DNA of 63,354 nucleotides. Source: Leptospira stimsonii (lineage in GTDB: Bacteria; Spirochaetota; Leptospiria; Leptospirales; Leptospiraceae). The notes under the pieces were generated by a model. It did not search any database and had not been told where the DNA came from. It saw nothing but the letters and a program-made list of their open reading frames with translations. The first letter of the stretch is position 1; each line of letters starts with the position of its first letter. This document shows, piece by piece, positions 1 to 12,612 of the stretch. The DNA lies in NCBI RefSeq assembly GCF_003545885.1, contig NZ_QHCT01000012.1, positions 1 to 63,354 on the forward strand, written 5' to 3'. A program made the position numbers and the translations under genes.

Positions 1-819
1 CGAAGAAGAATCGAATGGAAACGTTGAAATTCCGATGCTGATCGTGATCTTTCGTTTCTCCCAGGGAAACTCTCGAACGGCACGTAAGAAAGTTTCCGCG
101 ATCCCAAGAGCCGACTCGGCTGAAGTGTTCGGTAATGCAACGATGAATTCTTCCCCGCCGAAACGACCGACAATGTCTTCCCTTCCGGCGTTCTCCAAAA
201 GGAGAGAAGCCAATTGGATTAAGACCTGATCCCCTTCCGGATGACCGAACTGGTCGTTGAATGTTTTGAAGTGATCTGCATCGATCATCATCAAAGAAAT
301 TTGGCTTTCCTGCTTTTGCATGAGAAAGAGGAGACGCTGGAGTTCCTCGCCGAAGGCTCTTCTGTTTTTGAGTTGAGTCAACGGATCCGTGGAAGCTTGT
401 TCAAACAATCGATCATTTGCTACTTTGAGTTCTGCGGCGAGTTGGCTGATCTTTCGATTGGACTCTACAAGATCGGTGATATCGCGACCCGTGATATAAA
501 CCAAACCGGATTCGAGGTCGGGAAAGCCCGTCCACGAAAGATAGCGATAGTTGCCGTTTGCACAACGCAGTCGATTTTGAATGGAAGCTTTTGGAACTCC
601 ACTATTGAGTTTGGAAAATTCTAGTATGGTTTCCTCGACATCCTCCGGATGCAAAAGATCGAAAGGATTTTTACCGAGGAGATTTTCCGCCGACCAACCC
701 AGTATTCTTTCGAAGGCCGGATTGACCGAAATCACCGTTCCGTCCATCCTTTGGATGGAGAAAAGATCTAAGGAATAATTGTAGAATTTCTCGAGATTGT
801 ATTCGTTGTTATACGTCAT
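1..819 (-). CDS. PAS-GGEEF diguanylate cyclase, 3' part beyond window edge
   Basis: This is the amino-terminal 273 codons of a paralogue of the gene at 847-1833; its carboxy end lies left of the window. It starts at ATG 817-819 (complement) with residues MTYNNEYNLEKF and reads through a PAS domain into a GGDEF domain with an intact GGEEF motif, so it should make cyclic di-GMP in the cytoplasm. It aligns with its neighbour at a constant offset of 1014 bp with no net gap. I count about ten mismatches between positions 1-300 and 1015-1314, whereas the PAS parts are clearly more diverged. Only 27 bp separate it from the upstream copy, so the two are probably co-transcribed. Confidence 0.85.
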   Translation of the reverse strand, partial: MTYNNEYNLEKFYNYSLDLFSIQRMDGTVISVNPAFERILGWSAENLLGKNPFDLLHPEDVEETILEFSKLNSGVPKASIQNRLRCANGNYRYLSWTGFPDLESGLVYITGRDITDLVESNRKISQLAAELKVANDRLFEQASTDPLTQLKNRRAFGEELQRLLFLMQKQESQISLMMIDADHFKTFNDQFGHPEGDQVLIQLASLLLENAGREDIVGRFGGEEFIVALPNTSAESALGIAETFLRAVREFPWEKRKITISIGISTFPFDSSS

Positions 820-846
820 CGTCAAAGTCCTCAAATAGAAACCGGA

Positions 847-1833
847 TCAATCCGGAAGGGAATTTTTCGGATTGGTTTGAGGACAGGGAAGAATCTCCTT
901 CGGGTCCAGGAAGGAATAGTGCGTCACCCTGTTTCTTCCGTTGACCTTCGAGTGATACAAAGCTTTGTCCGCATTTGCGATGAGAAGTTTTTGCAAATCC
1001 ATTTTTTCGCCGAACGAAGAAGAATCGAATGGAAACGTTGAAATTCCGATGCTGATCGTGATCTTTCGTTTCTCCCAGGGAAACTCTCGAACTGCATGTA
1101 AGAAAGTTTCCGCGATTCCAAGGGCCGACTCGGCTGAAGTGTTCGGTAATGCAACGATGAATTCTTCCCCGCCAAAACGACCGACAATGTCTTCCCTTCC
1201 GGCTTTTTCCAAAAGAAGAGAAGCCAATTGGATTAAGACCTGGTCCCCTTCCGGATGACCGAACTGGTCGTTGAATGCTTTGAAGTGATCTGCATCGATC
1301 ATCATCAAAGAAATTTGGCTTTCTTGTTTTAGAGTAAGATGAATGAGATAGTGAAGCGCTTCGTTGAAGGCTCTTCGATTTTTGAGTTTTGTAAGAGGAT
1401 CGGTCGAAGCTTGTTCAAAGAGCCGATTGTTTGCTTCTTTGAGTTCCGCCGCAAGTTGACTGATCTTTCGATTGGATTCCACAAGATCCGTGATATCGCG
1501 ACCGGAAGTGTACAACAAACCTTCGTTTAAGTCCGGATAACAAGTCCATGCGAAGAATTTATAACTTCCATCGGAACATCGAAATCGATTTTGAAACGCA
1601 AGCGTAGGAATTCCCTGGTTTAATTTTTCAATTTCTTTCAGAGTAGAATCCAAATCGTCCGGATGTAAGAGGTGAAACGGATTACTACCAAGAAGATCTT
1701 TTTCAGACCAACCTAAGATCCTCTCAAAAGAAGGGTTCACTTGTATGACTGTTCCGTCCAATCTCTGAATCGAAATAAGATCCAAAGAATTGTTTACAAA
1801 CTTTTCTAAATTATATTCGTGTTCGAAGTTCAT
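847..1833 (-). CDS. PAS-GGEEF diguanylate cyclase
   Basis: A 328-residue soluble protein. Residues about 10-120 form a PAS sensor domain (conserved ending GRDITDL), followed by a short helical linker and a GGDEF domain from about 140 to 305 (DPLT at 145-148, metal-binding Asp in MMID at 180, GGEEF at 221-225). The active site is intact, so it should convert two GTP to cyclic di-GMP. The usual RxxD inhibitory site lies five residues before GGEEF; here the aligned residues are GRED, so the Arg is out of place and product inhibition may be absent. No membrane segment is seen, so the PAS domain probably senses an internal signal. It is the upstream member of a tandem pair. Confidence 0.9.
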   Translation of the reverse strand: MNFEHEYNLEKFVNNSLDLISIQRLDGTVIQVNPSFERILGWSEKDLLGSNPFHLLHPDDLDSTLKEIEKLNQGIPTLAFQNRFRCSDGSYKFFAWTCYPDLNEGLLYTSGRDITDLVESNRKISQLAAELKEANNRLFEQASTDPLTKLKNRRAFNEALHYLIHLTLKQESQISLMMIDADHFKAFNDQFGHPEGDQVLIQLASLLLEKAGREDIVGRFGGEEFIVALPNTSAESALGIAETFLHAVREFPWEKRKITISIGISTFPFDSSSFGEKMDLQKLLIANADKALYHSKVNGRNRVTHYSFLDPKEILPCPQTNPKNSLPD

Positions 1834-2377
1834 TTTGTTAATTTAATATTTCCTCATCCGTTCTATTCTAAGGTGTTTTTTGTGGGTTTTAAAGAAGCCA
1901 CCGTTTCTTGATTTCAAAATCAATTCGAGAGATTCAATCTTTTGATTTTTTAAAAATCGGAAAACCGATCTAAAGAATTTTGAAACCATCTCTTCCTGGA
2001 ATGGACGTCGATAGAAAAACAATCCTTACGAGAAAAGAAAATGAATCCGTCCACGCTACAAGGATTTAATGAAAAATAGTATATCTGAATTATATAATAT
2101 ATCTAAATAAAATAGATAATGTTATAACAAGAAAGGACCGCTCATTCATCGTTAGAACGGGTCGTTCTGTTTGTATGAACGTTTTTTATCAAATGGTAAT
2201 TTGAATATTTAATATCTCGGTATTCTTTTTGAACTCTGTAGAATTTTGACTGAAAGTTCTTTTGCAGGAAGGAATGAGGATCTGAATTTCCGGACTAGGT
2301 TGTCGGAAAAATGTAGAATTCCAGGGCTTCCCGTCCTTGACAGCGGCGCTTTCCTTCCCGAGACTGGAATGAAGTCC
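1834..2377. other. Gene-free stretch between divergent GGDEF and mutL genes
   Basis: About 540 bp without a convincing gene. The middle (roughly 2075-2135) is very AT-rich with runs such as TTATATAATATATC and probably holds promoters for one or both directions. An open frame runs in from 2246 into mutL, but its first 44 codons do not resemble MutL. Confidence 0.5.
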
Positions 2378-4168
<1,791 letters not shown>

Positions 4169-4819
4169 AGAAGTTCCGGGAAAAGAACCGGATCGAGTCG
4201 TTCGTAAATTATTTCGTCAAACGTTAGTCGGAATCGTGATTCTCGTTTTGGGAGTTGTTTTTCTTGCGAGAGTGTTTCCGGAACCGGTCCTTGCGGTTTC
4301 ACAGAAGTTTATCGAAATCACGGGTGTTTTCGGCGTCGGAATCGGAATTCTTCTCGCGGACTCCTTACACGTTTTTATTCCGCCCGACGTATTCTTGATG
4401 ATCGCAGTCGCCGGTAAATTGAATTCCATTTTGGTGATCGTTTCCGCATCGATCGGAAGCCTCATAGGCGGAACAATCTCCTATCTTACCGGCAGAATTC
4501 TTCTCCCAAAGATCCAAGGTGTTGCGAGTTTTGTAAAGAAGCACGAGCAAAAGTTAGAACACTACTTGCATCGTTACGGATTTTGGGCTGTGGTTTTGGC
4601 GGCTCTGACACCGCTTCCGTATTCTTGGGTTTCTCTCGCGGCGGGTGCGATGAAAATGAGATATGTTCTTTTTTTTCAGGGTTGTCTTTTTCGAATTCCT
4701 CGGTTTATAGTATTCTATTATCTGATCCAATTCGGTTGGGTCGGGGGCGGAATGTAAACCATCTGCTCTTTACAGCAGTCTTATGATAAGAAGAATCTAT
4801 TGCAATCAAGGTCGAATTC

Positions 4820-5047
4820 TTGGAAACCAATCAACCCAATTTATTTCCTAAAACGAGAGAAGAAGTCATTCGCGAAAACTTGAATCTATTCGATCTTCCG
4901 ATTCGCATTTCGGCATTGATCGAAAATATTCTTCAGGGGAACGTGAGAGAACAATCCTTAGTCTGTTGTCACAGCGCCTGCGACGTCTGCAATGCGACGA
5001 TCCGAACTTGCCTTCGAAAGATTCGAAACGAACTGGAATCCAATTGA
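4820..5047 (+). CDS. Small Cys-rich protein coupled to rarA
   Basis: A 75-residue protein read from TTG 4820, with AAGG eight bases upstream. The carboxy half has a Cys cluster, [16 protein letters not shown], which could bind zinc or another metal; the amino half is helical and charged. I do not recognise the family. Its TGA stop (5045-5047) overlaps the TTG start of rarA (5044-5046) as TTGA, a typical translational coupling arrangement, which is the main reason to believe it is real. A role linked to RarA or DNA metabolism is inference from position only. Confidence 0.6.
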   Translation: METNQPNLFPKTREEVIRENLNLFDLPIRISALIENILQGNVREQSLVCCHSACDVCNATIRTCLRKIRNELESN

Positions 5048-6315
5048 GCGACCTCTTTACAAAAAAACCGATTCCTCCTTTAGCGCATAAGATTCGTCCT
5101 TCCTCTTTCGAGGAAGTGATCGGACAATCCCGTGCCACCAAACAACTCGTAAATTATCGTTCTCCGGTTTCGATCATTCTCTACGGTCCTCCCGGAACCG
5201 GCAAATCGACGTTAGCCGGAATTCTTTGTAGAAGATGGAATCTTCCGTTCGTGGAATACAACGCGGTTTCCACCGGAGTCGCCGAGATCAAAAAATTATT
5301 GGAAAGAGCGGAAAGAGAAGGAACCATCCTTCTTTTTTTGGATGAGATTCATCGATTCAGCGCTTCGCAACAGGACAGCCTTTTAAAAGGTGTGGAGACC
5401 GGTCATCTCGTTCTGATCGGAGCTACGACCGAGAATCCTGCGTTCCGAATCACAAGACCTCTTTTGTCTAGATGCCAGATTCTTAAAATAGAACCTTTGA
5501 GTTTGGAAGAACAGTCTTCGCTTTTAGAAAGAGGTCTCTCGAATCTTTCACCTCCGATCAAACTCAGCGACGAAGCGAAAGAAACTCTCATTCGATTCTC
5601 CGGAGGGGACGGGAGAAAACTTCTTTCCAACTTGGAAGGAATCAGTTTTAGTTTCCCTCCCGAATCCGAAATTTCAAAAGCGGATATCGAAGAATATCTG
5701 GAGAGCAGGGTGATCGAATACGATAAGAGTGGAGAATCACACTACGACGTCATCTCCGCTTTTATCAAGTCGGTGCGAGGAAGCGATCCGGATGCCGCGT
5801 TATACTACCTTGCCGTTTTACTCGAAGGCGGAGAAGATCCGCTTTTTATTATGCGAAGACTGATCATTCTCGCGAGCGAGGATATCGGAAACGCATCGGT
5901 GAACGGTTTGCCATTGGCCGTTTCCGGTTTGCACGCGCTCGAGGCGATCGGGATGCCGGAAGGAAGATTGATTCTCGCACACGTTACTACGTTTCTTGCT
6001 TCTTGTCCGAAGTCGAACGCGAGTTATCAGGGAATCGGAGCGGCTTTGTCCTTCGTGAGAGAACACGGAACTGCAATCAAAATTCCGAATCGTCTGAGAA
6101 ACGCTCCTACCTTTCTTCATAAAAAAGAAGGAGCTTCTCAGGGTTATTTATATCCGCATGATTTCGGCGGATTTAAGGAACAAAATTATTTCCCGGATGA
6201 GATTGCAGAGAAACCTCCGCGTTTTTACTTTCCGACCGGAAACGGAATGGAGTTAAAACTCAAAGAATATCTGGAAAAGGTTTGGGAAAAATCGGCTTGG
6301 AAGAAGGGAAGTTGA
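5044..6315 (+). CDS. rarA: Replication-associated recombination protein RarA (MgsA), AAA+ ATPase
   Basis: A 423-residue AAA+ ATPase. Visible motifs are Walker A GPPGTGKS, Walker [10 protein letters not shown], sensor region [10 protein letters not shown], the Arg-finger region PLLSRC, and the carboxy tetramerisation part with [14 protein letters not shown] and EDIGNA. RarA acts at stalled forks and gaps, related to clamp-loader ATPases. I chose the TTG start at 5044 ([14 protein letters not shown]), which overlaps the upstream stop; the longer open frame to 4966 simply overlaps the Cys-rich gene out of frame. The stop TGA (6313-6315) directly abuts the stop of the small convergent gene at 6316. 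Confidence 0.93.
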   Translation: MSDLFTKKPIPPLAHKIRPSSFEEVIGQSRATKQLVNYRSPVSIILYGPPGTGKSTLAGILCRRWNLPFVEYNAVSTGVAEIKKLLERAEREGTILLFLDEIHRFSASQQDSLLKGVETGHLVLIGATTENPAFRITRPLLSRCQILKIEPLSLEEQSSLLERGLSNLSPPIKLSDEAKETLIRFSGGDGRKLLSNLEGISFSFPPESEISKADIEEYLESRVIEYDKSGESHYDVISAFIKSVRGSDPDAALYYLAVLLEGGEDPLFIMRRLIILASEDIGNASVNGLPLAVSGLHALEAIGMPEGRLILAHVTTFLASCPKSNASYQGIGAALSFVREHGTAIKIPNRLRNAPTFLHKKEGASQGYLYPHDFGGFKEQNYFPDEIAEKPPRFYFPTGNGMELKLKEYLEKVWEKSAWKKGS

Positions 6316-6486
6316 TTATTTGTCGTAGAGCTCGGGTCGAATTCTAAATTGTTTGCTCGTAGTTTCTAAAAAATTGTCTTTGGTTTCTTTTTCGTTTTTC
6401 TGCATTTGATGTTCGCCGGTTCGTTGAAGAGAGCTTCTTTGAACTGCGGAGTTCGTTTGTTTTTGTTTTGCTTCTGAGTTGAACAT
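6316..6486 (-). CDS. Small hydrophilic protein, 56 residues
   Basis: Read directly from the minus strand: ATG 6484-6486 to TAA 6316-6318, 56 codons, beginning MFNSEAKQKQTNSAVQ and ending FRIRPELYDK. The ribosome-binding site is unusually strong, AAAAGGAGGAAAT just before the ATG, and supports a real gene. The protein is Gln/Lys/Glu-rich, has no membrane segment and is probably disordered. I do not recognise it. Its stop codon touches that of rarA tail to tail, and an 11-bp inverted repeat lies 31-72 bp upstream of its start. Confidence 0.6.
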   Translation of the reverse strand: MFNSEAKQKQTNSAVQRSSLQRTGEHQMQKNEKETKDNFLETTSKQFRIRPELYDK

Positions 6487-6516
6487 ATTTCCTCCTTTTG
6501 AGGGTAAGACCTTTTC

Positions 6517-6565
6517 GGTTTAGTATTCGTTTCGTGTATTTTGAGAAAATACTAAACCCTTTTTT
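6517..6565 (+). terminator. Inverted repeat with T-run
   Basis: Arms GGTTTAGTATT (6517-6527) and AATACTAAACC (6548-6558) are perfect complements with a 20-nt loop, followed by CTTTTTTT. On the plus strand this looks like an intrinsic terminator about 200 bp after rarA. On the minus strand it lies just upstream of the small gene at 6316-6486 and could instead be a regulatory site. Confidence 0.5.
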
Positions 6566-7067
6566 TCAAGGGAGAATTGCGTTTCGATTACAAATTCGTT
6601 TTGTTCGTTCTTTCGAAGACCTCTCCCGTCATTTTCCAAGTTCTGTTTGAATTGTTTTGGGTGGAGATCGGTAAGAATGGAATTCCAAAGTTGATCTCTT
6701 TTGAAACCTGGACGTCCAAACTCCAAATTTACGATCCTTGCGAACTTTCAAAGCGTATCTACCCGTGAAAATGTTCTTTGAAAGTAAATCTTCCCGAAAG
6801 GAAATTTGTCGGAGTTCCGACAAAAGAAAAGAGCAAGTTTTCCTCTTGCAAAATTATGATTTTCTGATAGAGCAAAATCTTCCGAACTTTCCCGCCACCC
6901 GCCCCTCCACCCAAGATTAGGGTGGGGCCCGCGACTTTTACGGAGGAATTGTCGTTGTTCCGACGGATTTTTTTTAGGTTGCGTTCGTCTCGGGAGCGAA
7001 AGGGATTCCCTCCGGCGATTCGGACTCTGAAATTGTGAATCGATCGACTTCAAAAATTATGAAATTC
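6566..7067. other. Gene-free stretch holding dispersed element copy A
   Basis: No convincing gene. Short open frames in all directions here have no ribosome-binding site or family character. The right part contains copy A of the dispersed palindromic element (6805-6967). Confidence 0.5.
6805..6967 (-). repeat. Dispersed palindromic intergenic element, copy A
   Basis: One of four related elements. The left end is a perfect 9-bp inverted repeat with a 2-nt centre (TTTGTCGGA-GT-TCCGACAAA, 6805-6824). The right end is GTCGTTGTTCCGAC (6951-6964). Between them are an AT-rich half (with CTGATAGAG) and a GC-rich half with a hairpin CCACCC/GGGTGG (6907-6912 and 6920-6925, loop AAGATTA). Read on the minus strand it matches copies B and C in order. 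It lies beyond the 3' end of hisC. Confidence 0.8.
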
Positions 7068-8171
<1,104 letters not shown>

Positions 8172-8325
8172 CTTCTCCCATACTTTTGAGAGCAAAAAAA
8201 TTTGGGAATCGATTTAAGAAGAATTTCAGATCTCGTCTTGGAAAAAAATATTTTTCGCCGTTGGTTTTATCGGTTTTTTCCCTCTAATCTTAACGTAACC
8301 GAATCACTTAAAATCTGGAACGACA

Positions 8326-8496
8326 ATGAAAGATACGCAGTTAGAACAAGAACTTCTCGAAGCAACACCGCTTACTTCCTACGACCTGAAGAACGGTGAA
8401 GCATTACTTCAGGAAATTTTAAATTCCTTCGCAAATTTCGATCGCGCGTTAGGGAACACTGTAAAAGAATTCTTTCCTTTGGATGAAATCAAGTAG
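8326..8496 (+). CDS. Small acidic protein, 56 residues
   Basis: Read directly: ATG 8326 to TAG 8496, 56 codons, MKDTQLEQELLEATPL to VKEFFPLDEIK. It is acidic and predicted helical with no membrane segment, and codon choice resembles its neighbours. I do not recognise the family. It is divergent from hisC with 154 bp between the starts, and its last 8 bp overlap the end of the convergent M48 protease gene. Whether it is expressed is unknown; the regular amphipathic pattern argues for a real gene. Confidence 0.5.
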   Translation: MKDTQLEQELLEATPLTSYDLKNGEALLQEILNSFANFDRALGNTVKEFFPLDEIK

Positions 8497-9646
8497 ATTC
8501 GGAACAACTCTTTCTTATCCGATTCCAATTTTCCATTTGAATCTCTCGTCTTTGCGTTTTGAGACCTTTGGAAAAATCCTTTGCTCTTTGAATTCTACTT
8601 TGATTATCCGGATGTGTGCTCAACCAATCTAAGATCTTCGCCGGATCCCAATTCTTCTTCTCTTCCTCTTTGGGGTGTTTTTTGTTCCGTTCTTTTTTAA
8701 CGGAGATTTTTTTGGCTTCTTCCCTTTCAAAAAAATCGATGAACCCTTTCACTCCCACTCCCGATCTTTTGAGAATTTCGAATGCGTTTTGATCCGCTTC
8801 CTCTTCAAACTCTCTGGAATATTTTAGAATCGTGAGCGTGTTCACAATTTCCGTAATTGTTTCCAGGGAACCGATATCGTCAAAGCCGAGTCCGATCGCC
8901 AGTTTGATTACGACGGAAATTCCCAAAAGCCGTATGACTTGGCGGACTCCGTGTCTTTGATCGACGTGGGAAATTTCATGCGCGAGGATCGCGGCGATTT
9001 CTTCCGGACTTTCCGATTCTTGAATCAATCCGGAGAGGAGATAAATTTTGCCTCCTGGAAGAGCGAACGCATTGATATCATCGCTCCTCAGAATTTTAAT
9101 TTCGTGTTGCCCTTTTCTTTTTTTGGGGAGAATGGTTTTGGTTATTTTTTCGATTCCGTATTTGAGTTTGCGATTTTTGCATTCTGAGTAGTTCGCTTCG
9201 AAACGATCGCCGATTAGGTTCCCTAAGGATTTGTCCGCGGTTTCCGGAACAAATACATACAGTCGATCTAGTTTCGTAAACAATAGAAATCCGATTCCAA
9301 AGGCTAAACATCCTGCGATAACGATTTGGTATAAATTCGGAAGTTGCAAAAATCTGGATAAAAAACCTCCGAATCCGTCTCCAAACGTTTTGTATTGATT
9401 CTTCTTGATTTGTTTCGCTTTTTCTTTGGATTCGAACGTAAGAATCAAATCGAATCCTTCTTCCTCGCTTTTTAGTTCGAGTCTAAATTCGTTTCCCAAT
9501 TTTTCCAAGGATCGAATTTGAGTATAAGAAAAATGGAATGTATTTGGAGGGGAATCCGAGGATTGGAAAACCAAACCGGTCTCTTTCGGAGTTAGAACTC
9601 CCGAGACCGGTAAGGCAGAATTACCGTCGTAATAAAGATCGGGCAT
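8489..9646 (-). CDS. M48-family membrane-associated metalloprotease
   Basis: A 385-residue protein. An amino-terminal region of about 115 residues (a small beta-rich domain) precedes one membrane helix (NLYQIVIAGCLAFGIGFLLF), followed by a peptidase M48 domain with the zinc motif HEISH (AHEISHVDQRHG) and the downstream Glu-rich segment EFEEEADQNAFEIL that supplies the third zinc ligand. M48 proteases act in envelope quality control. I chose ATG 9646 (MPDLYYDGNSAL), five bases after the stop of the DUF898 gene; the longer frame to 9814 only shadows that gene. The Lys/Glu-rich stretch after the catalytic domain is unusual. It is co-transcribed with the DUF898 protein. Confidence 0.85.
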   Translation of the reverse strand: MPDLYYDGNSALPVSGVLTPKETGLVFQSSDSPPNTFHFSYTQIRSLEKLGNEFRLELKSEEEGFDLILTFESKEKAKQIKKNQYKTFGDGFGGFLSRFLQLPNLYQIVIAGCLAFGIGFLLFTKLDRLYVFVPETADKSLGNLIGDRFEANYSECKNRKLKYGIEKITKTILPKKRKGQHEIKILRSDDINAFALPGGKIYLLSGLIQESESPEEIAAILAHEISHVDQRHGVRQVIRLLGISVVIKLAIGLGFDDIGSLETITEIVNTLTILKYSREFEEEADQNAFEILKRSGVGVKGFIDFFEREEAKKISVKKERNKKHPKEEEKKNWDPAKILDWLSTHPDNQSRIQRAKDFSKGLKTQRREIQMENWNRIRKSCSEST

Positions 9647-9651
9647 CCTTT

Positions 9652-10611
9652 TTAGTTGCCGAAAATACTTCCGATTGCATCGCTCGCTTCGGTAAGTCCG
9701 TCCGCTAAAGCGCTTGCGTTCGGATCTCTTACGCTCTGGATCGAAGAAAGATCGGGAGCCGATTCTAACGATAAGGATTGAAGTAGAATTCTTAATCCTC
9801 TGAGATAGGCCCAAGGAACTCCGATGCCGAGAGTGAAAAATACAAGAAAGATCGCGATGAGAGAATTTAGGAATACGCTTCCACCTTTGAGTTCGGAACG
9901 AAAAGAGATTCCTTGAAATTTGGTGTGATTCCAGAAATAGTTATGAACGTTTGCGTGAAACCAGAAGAAATAAATACCGGCAGTAAAAGGAGTAAAGAAG
10001 ATTCCTTTGAGATAGATAAAGAATAGTTTTTTCCCGTTCCCTTCGTATTGAAAGTCTGCGTTCCCTAAATGGGATTTTTCGATATAGAATTTTTCCAGAT
10101 GATTGATAAACCAAGCGGAATAAATTCCTAACGTAACGATCGAAAGAAGCGCTCCGGGAATAAAAACCTTCACCAGTTCGTTTACCTTTCCGTTAAATCG
10201 AAATCGAATATTATTAAACGAAGTTCTGCTCAGGAAATATCTTCTGGAGCCGACGGAGACGTAAGGTATAACGTATAACAAACCCAAATAGACTGCGATG
10301 ATGACGATAAACCTGGCCCAAGCGCCGATGAGAGAAGCGATATAATAGATTCCACCAGCGAGAATCGTTCCCGCAAGAATCAGTCCAAATCCCTTTAGAA
10401 AACCTAGAAAATTCTCCTTTCCGGTTCCGTGATAATCGAAACGTTGGCCTTGAAAGAGAACGTGTCTATGCACGAACTTTTGCGTGTTCACCTTTGCCCA
10501 GAAATAGTAAATTCCAAGAGTAATGATGGTAAAAAAAATATTCTTTAAATAGATGAGAAAAAGTTCTTCTCCCTTCGCGTCGGTCGAGAATTTCTGATTT
10601 TCATTCTGCAT
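9652..10611 (-). CDS. DUF898 (YjgN-like) polytopic membrane protein
   Basis: A 319-residue protein with about six membrane segments and three repeats of a motif of the type FFTIITLGIYYFWAK, each followed by a basic aromatic stretch (FVHRHVLFQGQRFDYHGTG). This internal repetition is typical of the DUF898/YjgN family, whose function is unknown. The carboxy tail (about 280-319) is hydrophilic and Ser/Asp-rich. AGGAG sits six bases before the ATG. It directly precedes the M48 protease in the same direction; the pairing suggests a shared envelope role, but this is inference. Confidence 0.85.
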   Translation of the reverse strand: MQNENQKFSTDAKGEELFLIYLKNIFFTIITLGIYYFWAKVNTQKFVHRHVLFQGQRFDYHGTGKENFLGFLKGFGLILAGTILAGGIYYIASLIGAWARFIVIIAVYLGLLYVIPYVSVGSRRYFLSRTSFNNIRFRFNGKVNELVKVFIPGALLSIVTLGIYSAWFINHLEKFYIEKSHLGNADFQYEGNGKKLFFIYLKGIFFTPFTAGIYFFWFHANVHNYFWNHTKFQGISFRSELKGGSVFLNSLIAIFLVFFTLGIGVPWAYLRGLRILLQSLSLESAPDLSSIQSVRDPNASALADGLTEASDAIGSIFGN

Positions 10612-10713
10612 TTCTATCTCCTAAAATCCTATACGTAAGAGTGGAATAGGGTTGATCGATCAAGTTAGAGAAGAATCCGATTCGTTCAAGAAAAAAATTT
10701 CCAGAGGGAATGT

Positions 10714-12324
10714 CTAAGCCGTGAGTCGCAAATACGTTCCGCTAAAATCCTCGAAAAATTTGTTTTGATTGAGTGCGTATTCTAAAACAAGCGCTCTCGA
10801 CTCGTCGTTTTTTAAAAGTTCTCGATCGTTTGGAATTAAGAGCGGCCCTTCCAGGCCTGCTTTTAAAAGGACGTGGAAATAGCTATTGTCGAAATAATAC
10901 GGATTTGCGGTAAACGATTCCGCTCCCAACCAACCGATCGTACGAGCTCCGGAGATCGTGACCAAGTCTTTCACATTGAGATTCATCTTTCCAAGGCAGG
11001 GGAGCTGATCTTTTTGAGTCAACATTGCCAATGGAAGAATTTGTTTCACCGGGGAGATCGTCTGATCCGTCCTTCCTGGTGAGACTGCAATTCTTGGACC
11101 TCCCGATTTTTCGAGAGCGACCGCGCCGGCTAACGCTAAGAAGTCGGCGAGAGAATAAGAGGTTCCGTTTTTTTGGAAGAAATTTTCTTTGGCCTCGATC
11201 AACCGATCCAAATTGGAAAGGATGTCCTGGTTTTCGGGAAGGGATCGAAAGTTTTGAAAGCTCACTGCGGCGCTGAGTCCCAACCAGTTTTCATCTTCGT
11301 CAAAGAGACAAGAAAGATGATAGACTAGTTTTAACCAACTCCCTGTTTCCCGAACGAGAATGATTTTTCGCAGATAGTTTCTCGCTTCTTCCCAAGTATT
11401 GAGACTCGCTTTTTTTAGAATCTCCTGGATTTCATAGAGTTTGTAATCTCCCGTTTTTCCTTTGAGTTTGGTGGAGAAGATTCTTCCTTTTCGAACTCGA
11501 TCCTTCACTTGTTGATAGAACGATTCCGAAATGAGAACGGTAGCTCCTGCCTTTTTTGTCTTTGATTCGATTCGGCTCGCCATGTTTACGGAATCTCCGA
11601 TCGCCGTAAAAGACATGTTAGCCGGATGTCCCAATTGTCCTAATATACAACTTCCGTAATGTAGTCCGACTCCGATTCGAAAGGAAATGTGAAAATGGGA
11701 TTTCAGATATTCGTTGAGAGAATAGAGTTCCAATTCCATCTCTTTCGCCGCGCGCAAAGCGCTGATACAAATTTCTTCGGCGGAACCTCCGTCCACTCCG
11801 AAGAGGGCCATAAGTCCGTCGCCGATGTATTTGTCGATCTTACCGCCGTGTTTTAAAACGATGTCTCCCATTTTGTAAAAATAACGATTGAGAATGTGGA
11901 TGACATCGTATGGGAGATGCGATTCCGAAAAACTGGTGAAATCACGGATGTCGCTAAAAAGAATCGCAATTTCTTTTTCTTCACCGGAGACCGCTGTCGA
12001 ACCCGGAATCGTTAGATTGTAGTCTTCGTCGTCCAACACGATTCTTCTTACTCGAACGTCGCCGAGAACCTTGGCTTGGCACGCAAGTCGAACTGCCTCC
12101 GGAAAGCCTTTCTTTTGAGACAGATCCTTTTCTTTTTGTTCCGGTTCGGAAAGATTGGAAGGATTCTCCAAAACTAAAACACGACAAGTGGAACATCTTG
12201 CATTTCCACCGCATGCGTGAGTGTGAGGAATTCCGTTCGATAAACTGATTTCTAACAGGCTCTGAGCCGAGGAATTTTCTGGTAAACTAATTTCTCTTTC
12301 GTTCTCAAAATTAACAAGGAGCAT
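10714..12324 (-). CDS. 2Fe-2S ferredoxin-class III adenylate cyclase fusion
   Basis: A 536-residue protein. Residues 1-100 are a [2Fe-2S] ferredoxin domain with Cys 38, 44, 47 and 82 ([10 protein letters not shown] ... LACQ). Residues about 115-295 are a class III nucleotidyl cyclase with both metal Asp motifs ([12 protein letters not shown] and [12 protein letters not shown]) and [11 protein letters not shown]. The sequence around the purine pocket fits adenylate better than guanylate cyclase. The last ~240 residues are helical and unrecognised. The domain order suggests cAMP production gated by redox state or by electron transfer to the cluster. GGAAGG precedes the start. It is divergent from the response regulator at 12613. 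Confidence 0.9.
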   Translation of the reverse strand: MLLVNFENEREISLPENSSAQSLLEISLSNGIPHTHACGGNARCSTCRVLVLENPSNLSEPEQKEKDLSQKKGFPEAVRLACQAKVLGDVRVRRIVLDDEDYNLTIPGSTAVSGEEKEIAILFSDIRDFTSFSESHLPYDVIHILNRYFYKMGDIVLKHGGKIDKYIGDGLMALFGVDGGSAEEICISALRAAKEMELELYSLNEYLKSHFHISFRIGVGLHYGSCILGQLGHPANMSFTAIGDSVNMASRIESKTKKAGATVLISESFYQQVKDRVRKGRIFSTKLKGKTGDYKLYEIQEILKKASLNTWEEARNYLRKIILVRETGSWLKLVYHLSCLFDEDENWLGLSAAVSFQNFRSLPENQDILSNLDRLIEAKENFFQKNGTSYSLADFLALAGAVALEKSGGPRIAVSPGRTDQTISPVKQILPLAMLTQKDQLPCLGKMNLNVKDLVTISGARTIGWLGAESFTANPYYFDNSYFHVLLKAGLEGPLLIPNDRELLKNDESRALVLEYALNQNKFFEDFSGTYLRLTA

Positions 12325-12612
12325 TCAAACCTTCCGGATTTTAAAGGAATAGAAAAAAATCATTGGCGTTCTACGGGGAAGAGTATAATTACAGACCCGG
12401 TTGTCAAATAGAAGAACTCTGAAGATTTGGTTTGAGCCTTCGTCCATAGAACAAACTAACGCGAGTTAGGAATGGAACGGACGAGAAATCTTTCGATTCT
12501 TTTTTAGATTGAGAAGGTGAAAAAGGGATCGATATCTCAGAATCATTCTTCCGATGAAATATTTTCCATCCCGAAGATACGATGTGAAACGAACCACTGT
12601 TTAGGATCATGA

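Noticed and set aside
2246..2377. Longer amino end of MutL
   Set aside because: The extra 44 codons have no family character; homology begins at [10 protein letters not shown].
8202..8399. Plus-strand 65-codon frame upstream of the M48 gene
   Set aside because: Overlaps the better-supported 56-codon gene at 8326 in another frame and has no protein-like pattern.
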